Shown here: piece after piece, positions 6,287-12,859 of the stretch | How positions within the stretch are numbered: position 1 is the stretch's first letter | How the letters are laid out: each line of letters starts with the position of its first letter | Assembly: GCA_027077895.1 (NCBI GenBank) | Contig: JALWQZ010000059.1 | Span: forward strand, 1 to 14,708 | Direction of reading: 5' to 3' | Source: Microcaldota archaeon | GTDB taxonomy: Archaea; B1Sed10-29; WALL01; WAMD01 | Length of the DNA: 14,708 bases | Notes under the pieces: model-generated | What the model was told of the DNA's origin: nothing | The model's input: the letters and a program-made list of their open reading frames with translations, nothing else | The model's database searches: none | Made by a program: the position numbers and the translations under genes

Positions 6287-6994
6287 TTAAGCCTTTTTCT
6301 GGATATTGGCACATCGGGAAATAGCATTGGCGGCCCTTTCTAGAGTCACTATAACCCCCTTTATTTCACTTCCCCTAACCACGGACCTTGATATTATATT
6401 TCTGAACATCTTCACTGCATTTTCTGGATTTCTTAGGTTAATCTCCTTCGAGTTTGCCAATCTTGAGAAGGCCTCTACTGCCTTTTTGATCTCGTTCTGA
6501 TCATTTTCTTGACCCTCACTGGCGCCGGATGAGAATATCTCATACATAACTGTGGTTGCTGCATGGGATAGGTTCATCGCCCTGTATTCGTCAGATGTTG
6601 GTATGTTTAGCACGATATCACATTTTCTTAGTTCATCGTTCCTAAGACCTGATGATTCTCTTCCGAATATGAGTGCAATGGGTAGATGGTTATCTTTGAG
6701 TCTTTCAGCCAGTTGTTTTGGCGTTATGGATGCCCGGGTCGTGCCTGAGTTTGTCTTTGCAGTTGTTCCTACGTAAAGAGTGGCCCCTAGCCCAAATACA
6801 TCATCAAATGAGTCAAGTACCTTTGCGTCCTTTACTACATCCCAGGCGTGCATTGCGTATTTTCTGGTTTCTAGGCTGATCTCACACTGGGGATTTACTA
6901 GCACCAACTTCTTGAACCCAAAATTCTTCATTGCTCTTGCTATAAACCCAATATTCGCAGGCCCTTCCGGTTCAACTAGAACGATGTAATCCAT
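6287..6994 (-). CDS. trmJ: TrmJ-like SPOUT tRNA 2'-O-methyltransferase
   Basis: Predicted to 2'-O-methylate the ribose of nucleotide 32 in the tRNA anticodon loop using S-adenosylmethionine. The 235 residues carry the three SPOUT motifs: PANIGFIARAMKNFG (12-26, with N14 and R20), IFGRESSGL (109-117) and IPTSDEYRAMNLSHAA (131-146), which together form the knotted cofactor site. The last 80 residues are a helical extension of the kind TrmJ proteins use for dimerisation and tRNA binding. GGTGGTCAA lies directly before the ATG, and a TATA box at 7024-7031 would give a leader of about eight nt. The gene diverges from the secreted protein at 7039 through only 44 nt. Assignment to TrmJ rather than another TrmH-type enzyme is likely but not proven. 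Confidence 0.87.
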   Translation of the reverse strand: MDYIVLVEPEGPANIGFIARAMKNFGFKKLVLVNPQCEISLETRKYAMHAWDVVKDAKVLDSFDDVFGLGATLYVGTTAKTNSGTTRASITPKQLAERLKDNHLPIALIFGRESSGLRNDELRKCDIVLNIPTSDEYRAMNLSHAATTVMYEIFSSGASEGQENDQNEIKKAVEAFSRLANSKEINLRNPENAVKMFRNIISRSVVRGSEIKGVIVTLERAANAISRCANIQKKA

Positions 6995-7009
6995 TTGACC
7001 ACCAAATAG

Positions 7010-7017
7010 TTTTTATA
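7010..7017 (+). promoter_or_regulatory. TATA box of the secreted helical protein gene (leaderless)
   Basis: TTTTTATA, centred 25-26 nt before ATG 7039. It interlocks with the trmJ promoter: the two opposing TATA boxes lie within 22 nt in a 44-nt intergenic region. Confidence 0.55.
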
Positions 7018-7023
7018 TTTTGG

Positions 7024-7031
7024 TTATATAA
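7024..7031 (-). promoter_or_regulatory. TATA box of trmJ
   Basis: TTATATAA, a perfect palindrome. A minus-strand start site about 25 nt away would be near 7002, just before GGTGGTCAA-ATG. Because it is symmetrical it could in principle serve either direction, but for the plus strand it is too close to ATG 7039. Confidence 0.45.
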
Positions 7032-7038
7032 TCCATTT

Positions 7039-8451
7039 ATGCGATCAAGTTTGCTGGTTGTGGCGTTTGTCCTCATTTTATCCACAGGCATTGCTAGTTT
7101 GACGATTGAGCAGGCTAGTTCCTTGGCCCAGAAGGCGATGAAATCCCAGACGCCACCCACTAGCAGACCTGGTGTGCCCTGTGTAGTAAACGGTGAGCAT
7201 TACTATGTGATGGAATTTGGAGACTCGTGGTTGCCAGTGGATGCGGACAAGGGATATGTGGTTGAAAATTACACAAACCGGAGTTTTGAAGCCGTTTATC
7301 TCCACCAGTTTCTGCAATTCTTGATAACAGCCAGACACAATGATGGATACCCCACGAATGTCCAGAACAGTTTGGGGGTTCTGCAGGGCAATGTAGAGTC
7401 CAAACTATTTTTTTACCACACGTACCAATCTCAGATGCCAACATCTCTAAAACCCTATTTTGACCCTACTCTTAAGTCACTAGAACTTCTGGATAAGCAG
7501 ATAGGTGCTGTGCTCAACGACACAGGAAAACTGAAAAAACTAGAGGACTATATGGTCACGGTCTCTGTATCAAAGCAGAATGAGACCCAGTGGCGTAGTG
7601 AGTTTTCGAATTTGCTTAGTGATATATCCTCAGTTGTTATTGATGCGTACGCGTTTGAAAACAACAGGACAAAATTTGTCCAGGAGGCCGCCAAGTACGT
7701 GAAGAACAGTTCTGCAGATGTGCAAACTAGAGCGATGGTCGCTAATTTTATCGCAAATTCGATGGTAGACGGGATACCTAGTTCACTTCCGAATTACAAG
7801 AATCTAGTATCTGATTGGAATAGTTGGTTGTCAAGTGTTATGTCGCCTCAGAGTATATCTGAGAAGGCAAAAACAAAATTTGTTTCGGCATTGGACAACT
7901 TCAACATGATGAAGGCAAAGAGACTCAAACTCCGGGCGTATGCATCTGTCTCTGCAACGAAGACAGCGTTTGAGTCTATAGAGTCTAGCATAGGGGCTTG
8001 TGTTAATAACCTGCCATTTGCGAGCAGGAAGGAGTATAGTCTAGCGAAGGAGTACTACAACAAGTCAATATCAGAGTACAACGAGGGGAGCATGTATCTG
8101 AATAATTCAAATTATACCCTAGCGGTTCTAGACTTCGAGGATGCAATAGGCTGGTCAGAGAAAAGTAAGCCATTACTAAATGTCTTATCAAAGGTATCTT
8201 GTCCGAGAAATCCAAGTAATAACAACAACCAAGTTTCACATCAAAATTCTATTCTGTCACTTATCCAAAGAAATTGGATTGCAATAGTTGCCCTTCTTAT
8301 CATACTCCTAGGAGTTGTATACTTCTTTTCAAATAAGCCAGGCAAAGGAAGGAAACAGTTAGAAGACTATTCTATGCCGTATGATATGGATTCAGGACCA
8401 AATGACCTGGGTCTAGGTGAACCCACTGATATTTCAGACTTATTAAAGTGA
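7039..8451 (+). CDS. Secreted helical protein with C-terminal membrane anchor, unknown function
   Basis: 470 residues. A signal peptide is clear (MRSSLLVVAFVLILSTGIAS, 1-20). Residues 21-78 include IEQASSLAQKAM and YYVMEFGDSWLPVDADKGYVVE, similar in pattern to a PepSY domain (strands ending in V-D-A-x-x-G-x-V). The middle is mostly helical with many N-x-S/T sequons, and EYNEGSMYLNNSNYTLAVLDFEDAIGW resembles the helical hairpins of TPR-like surface proteins. One transmembrane helix (about 413-430) precedes a 40-residue cytoplasmic tail that starts basic (KPGKGRK) and ends acidic. The protein is therefore predicted to be outside the cell, anchored by its C terminus. The start is supported by the TATA spacing. 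I cannot assign a function; the PepSY reading is tentative. Confidence 0.8.
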   Translation: MRSSLLVVAFVLILSTGIASLTIEQASSLAQKAMKSQTPPTSRPGVPCVVNGEHYYVMEFGDSWLPVDADKGYVVENYTNRSFEAVYLHQFLQFLITARHNDGYPTNVQNSLGVLQGNVESKLFFYHTYQSQMPTSLKPYFDPTLKSLELLDKQIGAVLNDTGKLKKLEDYMVTVSVSKQNETQWRSEFSNLLSDISSVVIDAYAFENNRTKFVQEAAKYVKNSSADVQTRAMVANFIANSMVDGIPSSLPNYKNLVSDWNSWLSSVMSPQSISEKAKTKFVSALDNFNMMKAKRLKLRAYASVSATKTAFESIESSIGACVNNLPFASRKEYSLAKEYYNKSISEYNEGSMYLNNSNYTLAVLDFEDAIGWSEKSKPLLNVLSKVSCPRNPSNNNNQVSHQNSILSLIQRNWIAIVALLIILLGVVYFFSNKPGKGRKQLEDYSMPYDMDSGPNDLGLGEPTDISDLLK

Positions 8452-8508
8452 AAGTTAGTCCCGCCCAGAACCAACTTTGAAGATCCACATATTAGAGACT
8501 GATATCTC

Positions 8509-9186
8509 TCATCCGAATAAATAACTCTTGTTTAGGCTACCCGCACATGATTTTGTATCCATGAGGTCTGTGATACCATTATTCATTTTGAACTCACAGT
8601 TCAAGTACTTCCCGATTAAAGATGGATCCTTTGATTTTGTTATTCTTATGGACACTAAACACTGATTGCCACTTTTCTGTATTGTTATCTCTTTGGTTAC
8701 CCCACCAATTTTTTCTGTATACTTTCCTTGCGTGCAGTTTAGCATTTCCCCTGAGCACCCTATTGTATGGCATCCCACTGGTTTAGTTGTAGAAAATAAT
8801 AGTACGTACACTAGAACGAGAAGTGCGATGATAACTACAATGGCAGCACTCTTCATGAATTTGTTTAGTTTGGTGTGGTGCTCCCTTTTGTACACCTCAT
8901 TTAATGCCTCATCTACCAACTCATCTATGTATTTGTTTGGATATCCTATACCCTCCATTACACGTCTGATCATAGTCTCAGAATAACCTGCTAGGAATAA
9001 ACCGACCAGCGGACCAATCAATTTTTTTTTCAGTTTTTCAATTTTTTTCTTTTCTTCCTTGTCGATTGCATCCTTCATTTCAGAGTAAACATCCTCTAAT
9101 TGCTTTGCGAGCGATTCAATAGTAGTCAAATCATCCACGTTTTCTGGTGTCGATGTTTTCAACAAGTCGAGTATGTCATCGTCCAT
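8509..9186 (-). CDS. Single-pass membrane protein: coiled coil, helical motif and six-Cys ectodomain
   Basis: 225 residues, last gene of the four-gene operon. From the N terminus: a coiled coil (about 22-58), a two-helix module (about 64-95, LAGYSETMIRR...GIGYPNKYIDELVDEA), a basic stretch KLNKFMK and one membrane helix (113-132). By the positive-inside rule the N-terminal part is cytoplasmic. The C-terminal 90 residues are outside and hold six cysteines (139, 144, 151, 176, 197, 214), enough for three disulfides. This ectodomain style recurs in membrane proteins of DPANN-type archaea, to my recollection, without known function. ATG 9186 follows the DRG stop by four bases and is preceded by AAGGTGA overlapping that stop, so translation is coupled. 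Function unknown. Confidence 0.8.
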   Translation of the reverse strand: MDDDILDLLKTSTPENVDDLTTIESLAKQLEDVYSEMKDAIDKEEKKKIEKLKKKLIGPLVGLFLAGYSETMIRRVMEGIGYPNKYIDELVDEALNEVYKREHHTKLNKFMKSAAIVVIIALLVLVYVLLFSTTKPVGCHTIGCSGEMLNCTQGKYTEKIGGVTKEITIQKSGNQCLVSIRITKSKDPSLIGKYLNCEFKMNNGITDLMDTKSCAGSLNKSYLFG

Positions 9187-9190
9187 TTGG

Positions 9191-10285
9191 TCACCTTGAT
9201 ATGTGCAGTTCTAGGATATCACCATCTTTTAGTTTGTGCTCAAGCCCGACTCGCTGGCCTGGGAATTTTACACTATCCCCCCATACCCTTGCAAACTTAA
9301 ACTTTTTGATAAAGTCTTTGTGAATTTTTCTACAAGCATCTGCAACTGTCCCACCTTTTTTCAGGACTAACGGGGAGTCTAGGTTTGGCTCTTCACCAAC
9401 CTTTTTGGTGTACACTCTTATTAGGTCGAGTTCTTTTATTATTCTATCCTTTAACTCTTCAAGTCCAATTCTCCTTTCAGAAGAAATGAACACAGCGCTT
9501 GGGAGTTCGTGTTTTATTCGCCTAATCTCTTCCTTGGTGAGTGTATCTATCTTTGTTATAACATAAACTGCCTTGATGTATCTTCTATTGTTTGCACGTA
9601 ATACGTCTATGAACTCATCGATGGTTATGTCCTGACGTACTGTGACCTCTGCGTTGTGGTATCCATACTCCCGCAGCATATCTTTTATCATGCCCTCATC
9701 TATGTGTGTCTGTTTAACTGCGATATTTACCTGGATTCCGCCCCTTTGCCTTCTCTTTATGACTACATCTGGTGGGGACTTGTTGACTCTGATACCGGCA
9801 TTTTCTAACTCCTTTATGACTTCATATATCTGGGAGGGACTAGTCCCCATTATAAGCAGTAGATCTGCTGACCTAACAACGCTCAATACTTCCTTCCCTC
9901 TTCCCCTACCAGCATATGCGCCACCAATTATCCCTGGGATGTCAACTATTTGGACTCGAATCCCCTTGTGGACTAGCATTCCAGGTATAACTGTTAATGT
10001 TGTGAATTCGTATGCCGCCACTTCAGATTCTGCATTTGTTATAGAGTTTAACAGTGTGCTCTTTCCGACAGATGGAGGACCTAGCAATATTACCGTGGCA
10101 TCTCCCTGTTTCTTCACAGCAAACGCTTTCCCCCTTCCAGATTTACTAGACTCCCTTTTTTCCATCTCTGATTTGAGTTTTGCGATTTTTGCCTTCAGAA
10201 GTCCTATATGATGTTGAGTAGCTTTGTTATACGGCGTGTTTCTAAGTTCCTCCTCTAGTTGTTGTATCCTCTCTCTAATGTCCAT
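9191..10285 (-). CDS. DRG-family GTPase with TGS domain
   Basis: Developmentally regulated GTP-binding (DRG/Rbg) protein, a TRAFAC GTPase of the Obg-HflX branch associated with ribosomes in eukaryotes. Order: N-terminal coiled helix (1-47), G1 GPPSVGKST (69-77), the EFTTLT switch I region (93-98), G3 DIPG (115-118) followed by the DRG-specific GGAYAGRGRGKEVL (121-134), a helical S5D2L-like insert (about 165-235), G4 TKID (244-247) in place of the more usual NKID, the G5 region ISSER (267-271), and a TGS domain (about 288-363). Length 364 is normal. ATG 10285 overlaps the end of the methyltransferase gene by 11 bases and has GGAGGA upstream. Its partners (DFRP proteins in eukaryotes) are not known in archaea, which makes its two membrane-protein neighbours interesting. 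Confidence 0.93.
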   Translation of the reverse strand: MDIRERIQQLEEELRNTPYNKATQHHIGLLKAKIAKLKSEMEKRESSKSGRGKAFAVKKQGDATVILLGPPSVGKSTLLNSITNAESEVAAYEFTTLTVIPGMLVHKGIRVQIVDIPGIIGGAYAGRGRGKEVLSVVRSADLLLIMGTSPSQIYEVIKELENAGIRVNKSPPDVVIKRRQRGGIQVNIAVKQTHIDEGMIKDMLREYGYHNAEVTVRQDITIDEFIDVLRANNRRYIKAVYVITKIDTLTKEEIRRIKHELPSAVFISSERRIGLEELKDRIIKELDLIRVYTKKVGEEPNLDSPLVLKKGGTVADACRKIHKDFIKKFKFARVWGDSVKFPGQRVGLEHKLKDGDILELHISR

Positions 10286-10829
10286 CTGACTTCCTCCAAA
10301 TTTTGAGCACCACCAAATTCCCTTCCATTGGTACGTATTTTGTTTTTAGAATCCTGTAATTAAAACCTAGCGAATTTAGTTTCTTTTCTGTTTCGTCCAC
10401 ACCATTGAATTCTGCCTGAAGGAAGATTGCGAATCCATTTTTTGTTAAATGCTCTCCAGCCGTTTCTAGGAACCTATCTAGTACTTCTCTACCTCTCCTG
10501 CCACCATGCAGGGCTGTTTCTATTGGTTCGCCTCTTAATTCTTCTCCAGAGAGTTCTAGGTATGGCGGGTTGAATATGATCGCGTCATATTTGCCACTAA
10601 CGTTTGAAAACAGATCGCTTTGGACCGCATTGAGACCTAGTTTCCTTGCTTCTTTGACTGCTGATGGGTTTATATCGACGGCAGTCACTTGTGCTCCCAG
10701 TTCCTTGGCTCGAAGACCTAGTACTCCCGACCCTGTTCCAATATCTAAAACTTTCATCCCTGGTTTTACTAGTTCATCAATTACACTGAGCATCAACCTA
10801 GTGTCCTCTTGTGGTGGGTAAACGTCCAT
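10275..10829 (-). CDS. HemK2/Mtq2-type release-factor glutamine methyltransferase
   Basis: Predicted to methylate the amide of the glutamine in the GGQ motif of archaeal release factor aRF1, using S-adenosylmethionine. The 184-residue protein lacks the N-terminal helical domain of bacterial PrmC, as in archaeal and eukaryotic HemK2/Mtq2. It has the N-terminal VYPPQEDTRLML (the Y-x-P-x-E-D-(S/T) signature), the cofactor loop DIGTGSG (29-35), the acidic ribose-binding VDINPSAV and the catalytic NPPY (87-90). In eukaryotes and haloarchaea the enzyme needs the partner Trm112; none is visible here. The start lies nine bases after the stop of the upstream membrane protein gene, and the end overlaps the DRG start, so the genes are co-expressed. 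Assignment to aRF1 as substrate comes from the family. Confidence 0.88.
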   Translation of the reverse strand: MDVYPPQEDTRLMLSVIDELVKPGMKVLDIGTGSGVLGLRAKELGAQVTAVDINPSAVKEARKLGLNAVQSDLFSNVSGKYDAIIFNPPYLELSGEELRGEPIETALHGGRRGREVLDRFLETAGEHLTKNGFAIFLQAEFNGVDETEKKLNSLGFNYRILKTKYVPMEGNLVVLKIWRKSDGH

Positions 10830-10838
10830 ACAAGACCC

Positions 10839-11483
10839 TCAACTTGGTTTACCGTATATGTGTAACCCTACCATTAATGCGATTATTCCAAATAGGGTGT
10901 ACATCCCACCTGTGACCATCAGTATTGCCCCATCCATTGGAGTTGTAAAGTTGAGTGCGAGCACATTTGGTGTTACTGCTATTATCGAATACAACACGAT
11001 TATAACACCTATTATCATAAAGAATGCGGCTAACATTAGTCTAGCCTTTGTCGGCCCAGCCAGTAGCAGATCAACATCTGCTCTAATCGCTTGGATCTGT
11101 TTTTTCATAGACAAATTCTCTTCCCTAACTGCGCTCCCTAGGGCTTCTACTTCATTCGTTTTTTTGTTTACTACCTTCGCCATCTCGCCTAATTTTTCAT
11201 CTGTTTCCTTGCTGATTTCCTTTTTTATGCTCTCTAATTTTGAACTTAATATGTCATCCACAACTGGCGATAACAGTTGTTTGCCGTTCTTCAATTGTTC
11301 CCTTATCATCAACGCGATGTCCCTTTTCATCTTCGACTCTACGTCCTTGTCCGCTATTTCCATTATCTTTTGTATCTGTTCATCACTCAACCCCAATTGT
11401 CTCAGGTTGCTGACTATCTCTTCATCACTCATCCCCTGAGCGCGCATCTCAGATATTATCTCTAGTATCTTAGGCTTGGCCAT
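10839..11483 (-). CDS. Membrane protein: helical motif, long coiled coil and two membrane helices
   Basis: 214 residues, first gene of the four-gene operon. Residues 5-46 are a UBA/CUE-like two-helix module (RAQGMSDEEIVSNL then LGLSDEQIQKIMEIAD). Residues about 84-138 are a charged coiled coil, and two membrane helices lie at 149-171 and 185-208 with a short external loop between. The bulk is therefore cytoplasmic and likely oligomeric. The helical module aligns without gaps to one in the last gene of the same operon. ATG 11483 is preceded by GGTGAT at good spacing, and a TATA box at 11515-11524 gives a leader of about 11 nt. Function unknown; the location suggests a link with release-factor methylation or DRG. 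Confidence 0.8.
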   Translation of the reverse strand: MAKPKILEIISEMRAQGMSDEEIVSNLRQLGLSDEQIQKIMEIADKDVESKMKRDIALMIREQLKNGKQLLSPVVDDILSSKLESIKKEISKETDEKLGEMAKVVNKKTNEVEALGSAVREENLSMKKQIQAIRADVDLLLAGPTKARLMLAAFFMIIGVIIVLYSIIAVTPNVLALNFTTPMDGAILMVTGGMYTLFGIIALMVGLHIYGKPS

Positions 11484-11514
11484 TGTATCACCTTTTTATA
11501 CCCATTTTTCGTTT

Positions 11515-11524
11515 CTAATATAAG
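11515..11524 (-). promoter_or_regulatory. TATA box of the four-gene operon
   Basis: CTTATATTAG on the minus strand. A start about 25 nt downstream (near 11494) leaves an 11-nt leader that just contains AAGGTGAT before the ATG. GGTATAAAAAGG nearer the gene is too close to serve. Confidence 0.5.
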
Positions 11525-11542
11525 GTAATAACAGAACGCCAA

Positions 11543-11551
11543 TTTATAAAT
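11543..11551 (+). promoter_or_regulatory. TATA box of the small Ig-like surface protein gene
   Basis: TTTATAAAT. The usual 24-26-nt spacing would place the transcript start near 11571-11573, at or just after the GTG at 11567, so this box either uses a slightly short spacing or points to a TTG start at 11573. Confidence 0.5.
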
Positions 11552-11566
11552 AATTTGGTGGTAGCA

Positions 11567-12073
11567 GTGGAATTGATTAAGATCCCAAAACATGTTGTGA
11601 TAAACGCAGGATACATAAGTGCAGTCTTGATCTTCCTAGGGATTGCAGTCATAAGTGTGGCAGTTTTCATGCCCAAGATAGTAAAACCTGTTTATACTCC
11701 ACCCGTGCCTAAACTGGAGGCGAAGGCTAGTTATGCGACATATACATATGTTGGTTCTGATTGGGGTATCAACGTAACCCTTTATGAAGATAGTAAAGCA
11801 ACAGCCAACAATGTTGTTGTCCAGTTGTCTTCACCAGCATTTGGTCAGGTATCCAAAACGGATGATTTGATAATGCCGTATACTCCTGATAAGTTTAATT
11901 TTAGGATTCATATACCCAGCACCACGCCACCTGGGATGTACAACGTGACGCTTACAGTCAGTTCAAAGGAGTCAACTCCATCCACATCTGTGATTAATCT
12001 GCAGGTCTTTTCACCACGGGGAAGCAACAGCACTAATAACTCTAGCGTGGGCAGTCAAAATACTTCTTCATAG
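11567..12073 (+). CDS. Small membrane-anchored protein with Ig-like ectodomain
   Basis: 168 residues from the GTG chosen here. A short cytoplasmic start (MELIKIPKH) is followed by one membrane helix (about 14-36), then PVYTPPVPKLE and a beta-sandwich ectodomain with alternating strands (NVVVQLSSPAFG, FNFRIHIPS, GMYNVTLTVSS) like CARDB/Ig-type domains. The tail is rich in Ser, Asn and Thr with several N-x-S/T sequons (NST, NSS, NTS), so glycosylation outside the cell is likely. The start is uncertain: TTG 11555, GTG 11567 (GGTGG five bases upstream) and TTG 11573 (best TATA spacing) are all in frame and differ only before the membrane helix. It is transcribed alone, divergent from the four-gene operon. 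Function unknown; a surface-layer or adhesion accessory role is possible. Confidence 0.75.
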   Translation: MELIKIPKHVVINAGYISAVLIFLGIAVISVAVFMPKIVKPVYTPPVPKLEAKASYATYTYVGSDWGINVTLYEDSKATANNVVVQLSSPAFGQVSKTDDLIMPYTPDKFNFRIHIPSTTPPGMYNVTLTVSSKESTPSTSVINLQVFSPRGSNSTNNSSVGSQNTSS

Positions 12074-12110
12074 GGTAGAACGGCTTTTGTCTAACAGTAT
12101 TCGTTAATTA

Positions 12111-12118
12111 TTTAAATA
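12111..12118 (+). promoter_or_regulatory. TATA box of the HTH-mevalonate operon (leaderless)
   Basis: TTTAAATA, centred 25-26 nt before ATG 12140. The surrounding ATTTAAAT is palindromic, as the HTH protein's own operator might be, but that is speculation. Confidence 0.6.
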
Positions 12119-12139
12119 TCTCTTGTCTAATTCTACACC

Positions 12140-12850
12140 ATGTCCTTGGAAGAGTTGAAAAAGAGGATTGCAGGAGAGATTGCTCTGTCTAGCAATCCGG
12201 GCGGAACAATGAAGAAGTGGAGAGAACTGTTTGGTATTAGCCAGGCGGACCTAGCATCTTATCTTGGGATAACCCCATCGACAATATCAGACTATGAAAA
12301 CAATAGGAGGAAATCCCCTGGTATTCAGGTTATCAGCCGGTTTGTTGACGCCCTGATTGCGATTGACAAGAAGAAGGGGGGTATGGTGTTCACGAAATTT
12401 GTCCCAGATAACGCCCATGAGGAACCGGCGTTTGAAATCATCGATTTCTCAAGGCCTGTTAAAGGCAAGGATTTCGTTAGGTCAATTGAGGGTAAGATAA
12501 TAACGAACAAGAGAAGGGTGAGTGATATTGTTCTAGATGGATACAGTATTGTTGATAGCCTTAGGGCAATCACAGATATCCCAGTTGAAGAATTGCCTAG
12601 GATATATGGAAAGGAGAGCAATTCTGTTTTTGTTAAAAGGGCAATAGTTTTTACGAAGGTGACTATAGGCAGGAGTCCAATGGTAGCAATAAGAGTTACG
12701 TCTCCTAAGCCAGTTCTAGTTGTGTACCAAGGCCTGTCTGATGTTAGGGATCCTGTTGCTAGGAGAATATCGGAGGTAGAGAAGATCCCAATTGTGCTTA
12801 CCGATTTGGACACTTACGAGATAAAGATGAAGTTGAAAAAATTTGAGTGA
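12140..12850 (+). CDS. HTH transcriptional regulator next to HMG-CoA synthase
   Basis: 236 residues. Residues about 24-75 are a Cro/C1-type helix-turn-helix: MKKWRELFGISQADLASYLGITPSTISDYENNRRKSPG shape, with recognition helix around TPSTISDYENNR. The remaining 160 residues are an alpha/beta domain without a motif I can name, ending VARRISEVEKIPIVLTDLDTY. Archaea such as Methanocaldococcus have a similar regulator gene (MJ1545 type, COG1709) beside HMG-CoA synthase, so this is a conserved neighbour and a candidate regulator of isoprenoid synthesis. The promoter spacing supports ATG 12140 and a leaderless mRNA. HMG-CoA synthase starts nine bases after its stop, so the regulator is the first gene of that operon. 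Ligand and target sites are unknown. Confidence 0.87.
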   Translation: MSLEELKKRIAGEIALSSNPGGTMKKWRELFGISQADLASYLGITPSTISDYENNRRKSPGIQVISRFVDALIAIDKKKGGMVFTKFVPDNAHEEPAFEIIDFSRPVKGKDFVRSIEGKIITNKRRVSDIVLDGYSIVDSLRAITDIPVEELPRIYGKESNSVFVKRAIVFTKVTIGRSPMVAIRVTSPKPVLVVYQGLSDVRDPVARRISEVEKIPIVLTDLDTYEIKMKLKKFE

Positions 12851-12859
12851 GGGATTTGT

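Noticed and set aside
8451..8478. Inverted repeat AAAGTT/AACTTT between the convergent ends of the secreted protein gene and the four-gene operon
   Set aside because: Only six A/T-rich pairs with a 16-nt loop and no U run; too weak to call a terminator.
9642..10211. A plus-strand open frame of 189 codons opposite the DRG GTPase
   Set aside because: The DRG reading has all GTPase motifs on the other strand; this frame shows no recognisable motif and is a codon-usage shadow.
10858..11439. A plus-strand open frame of 193 codons opposite the first operon membrane protein
   Set aside because: It is antisense to a gene with a good start, TATA box and domain structure, and its Ser/Ile/Asn-rich product has no plausible domains.
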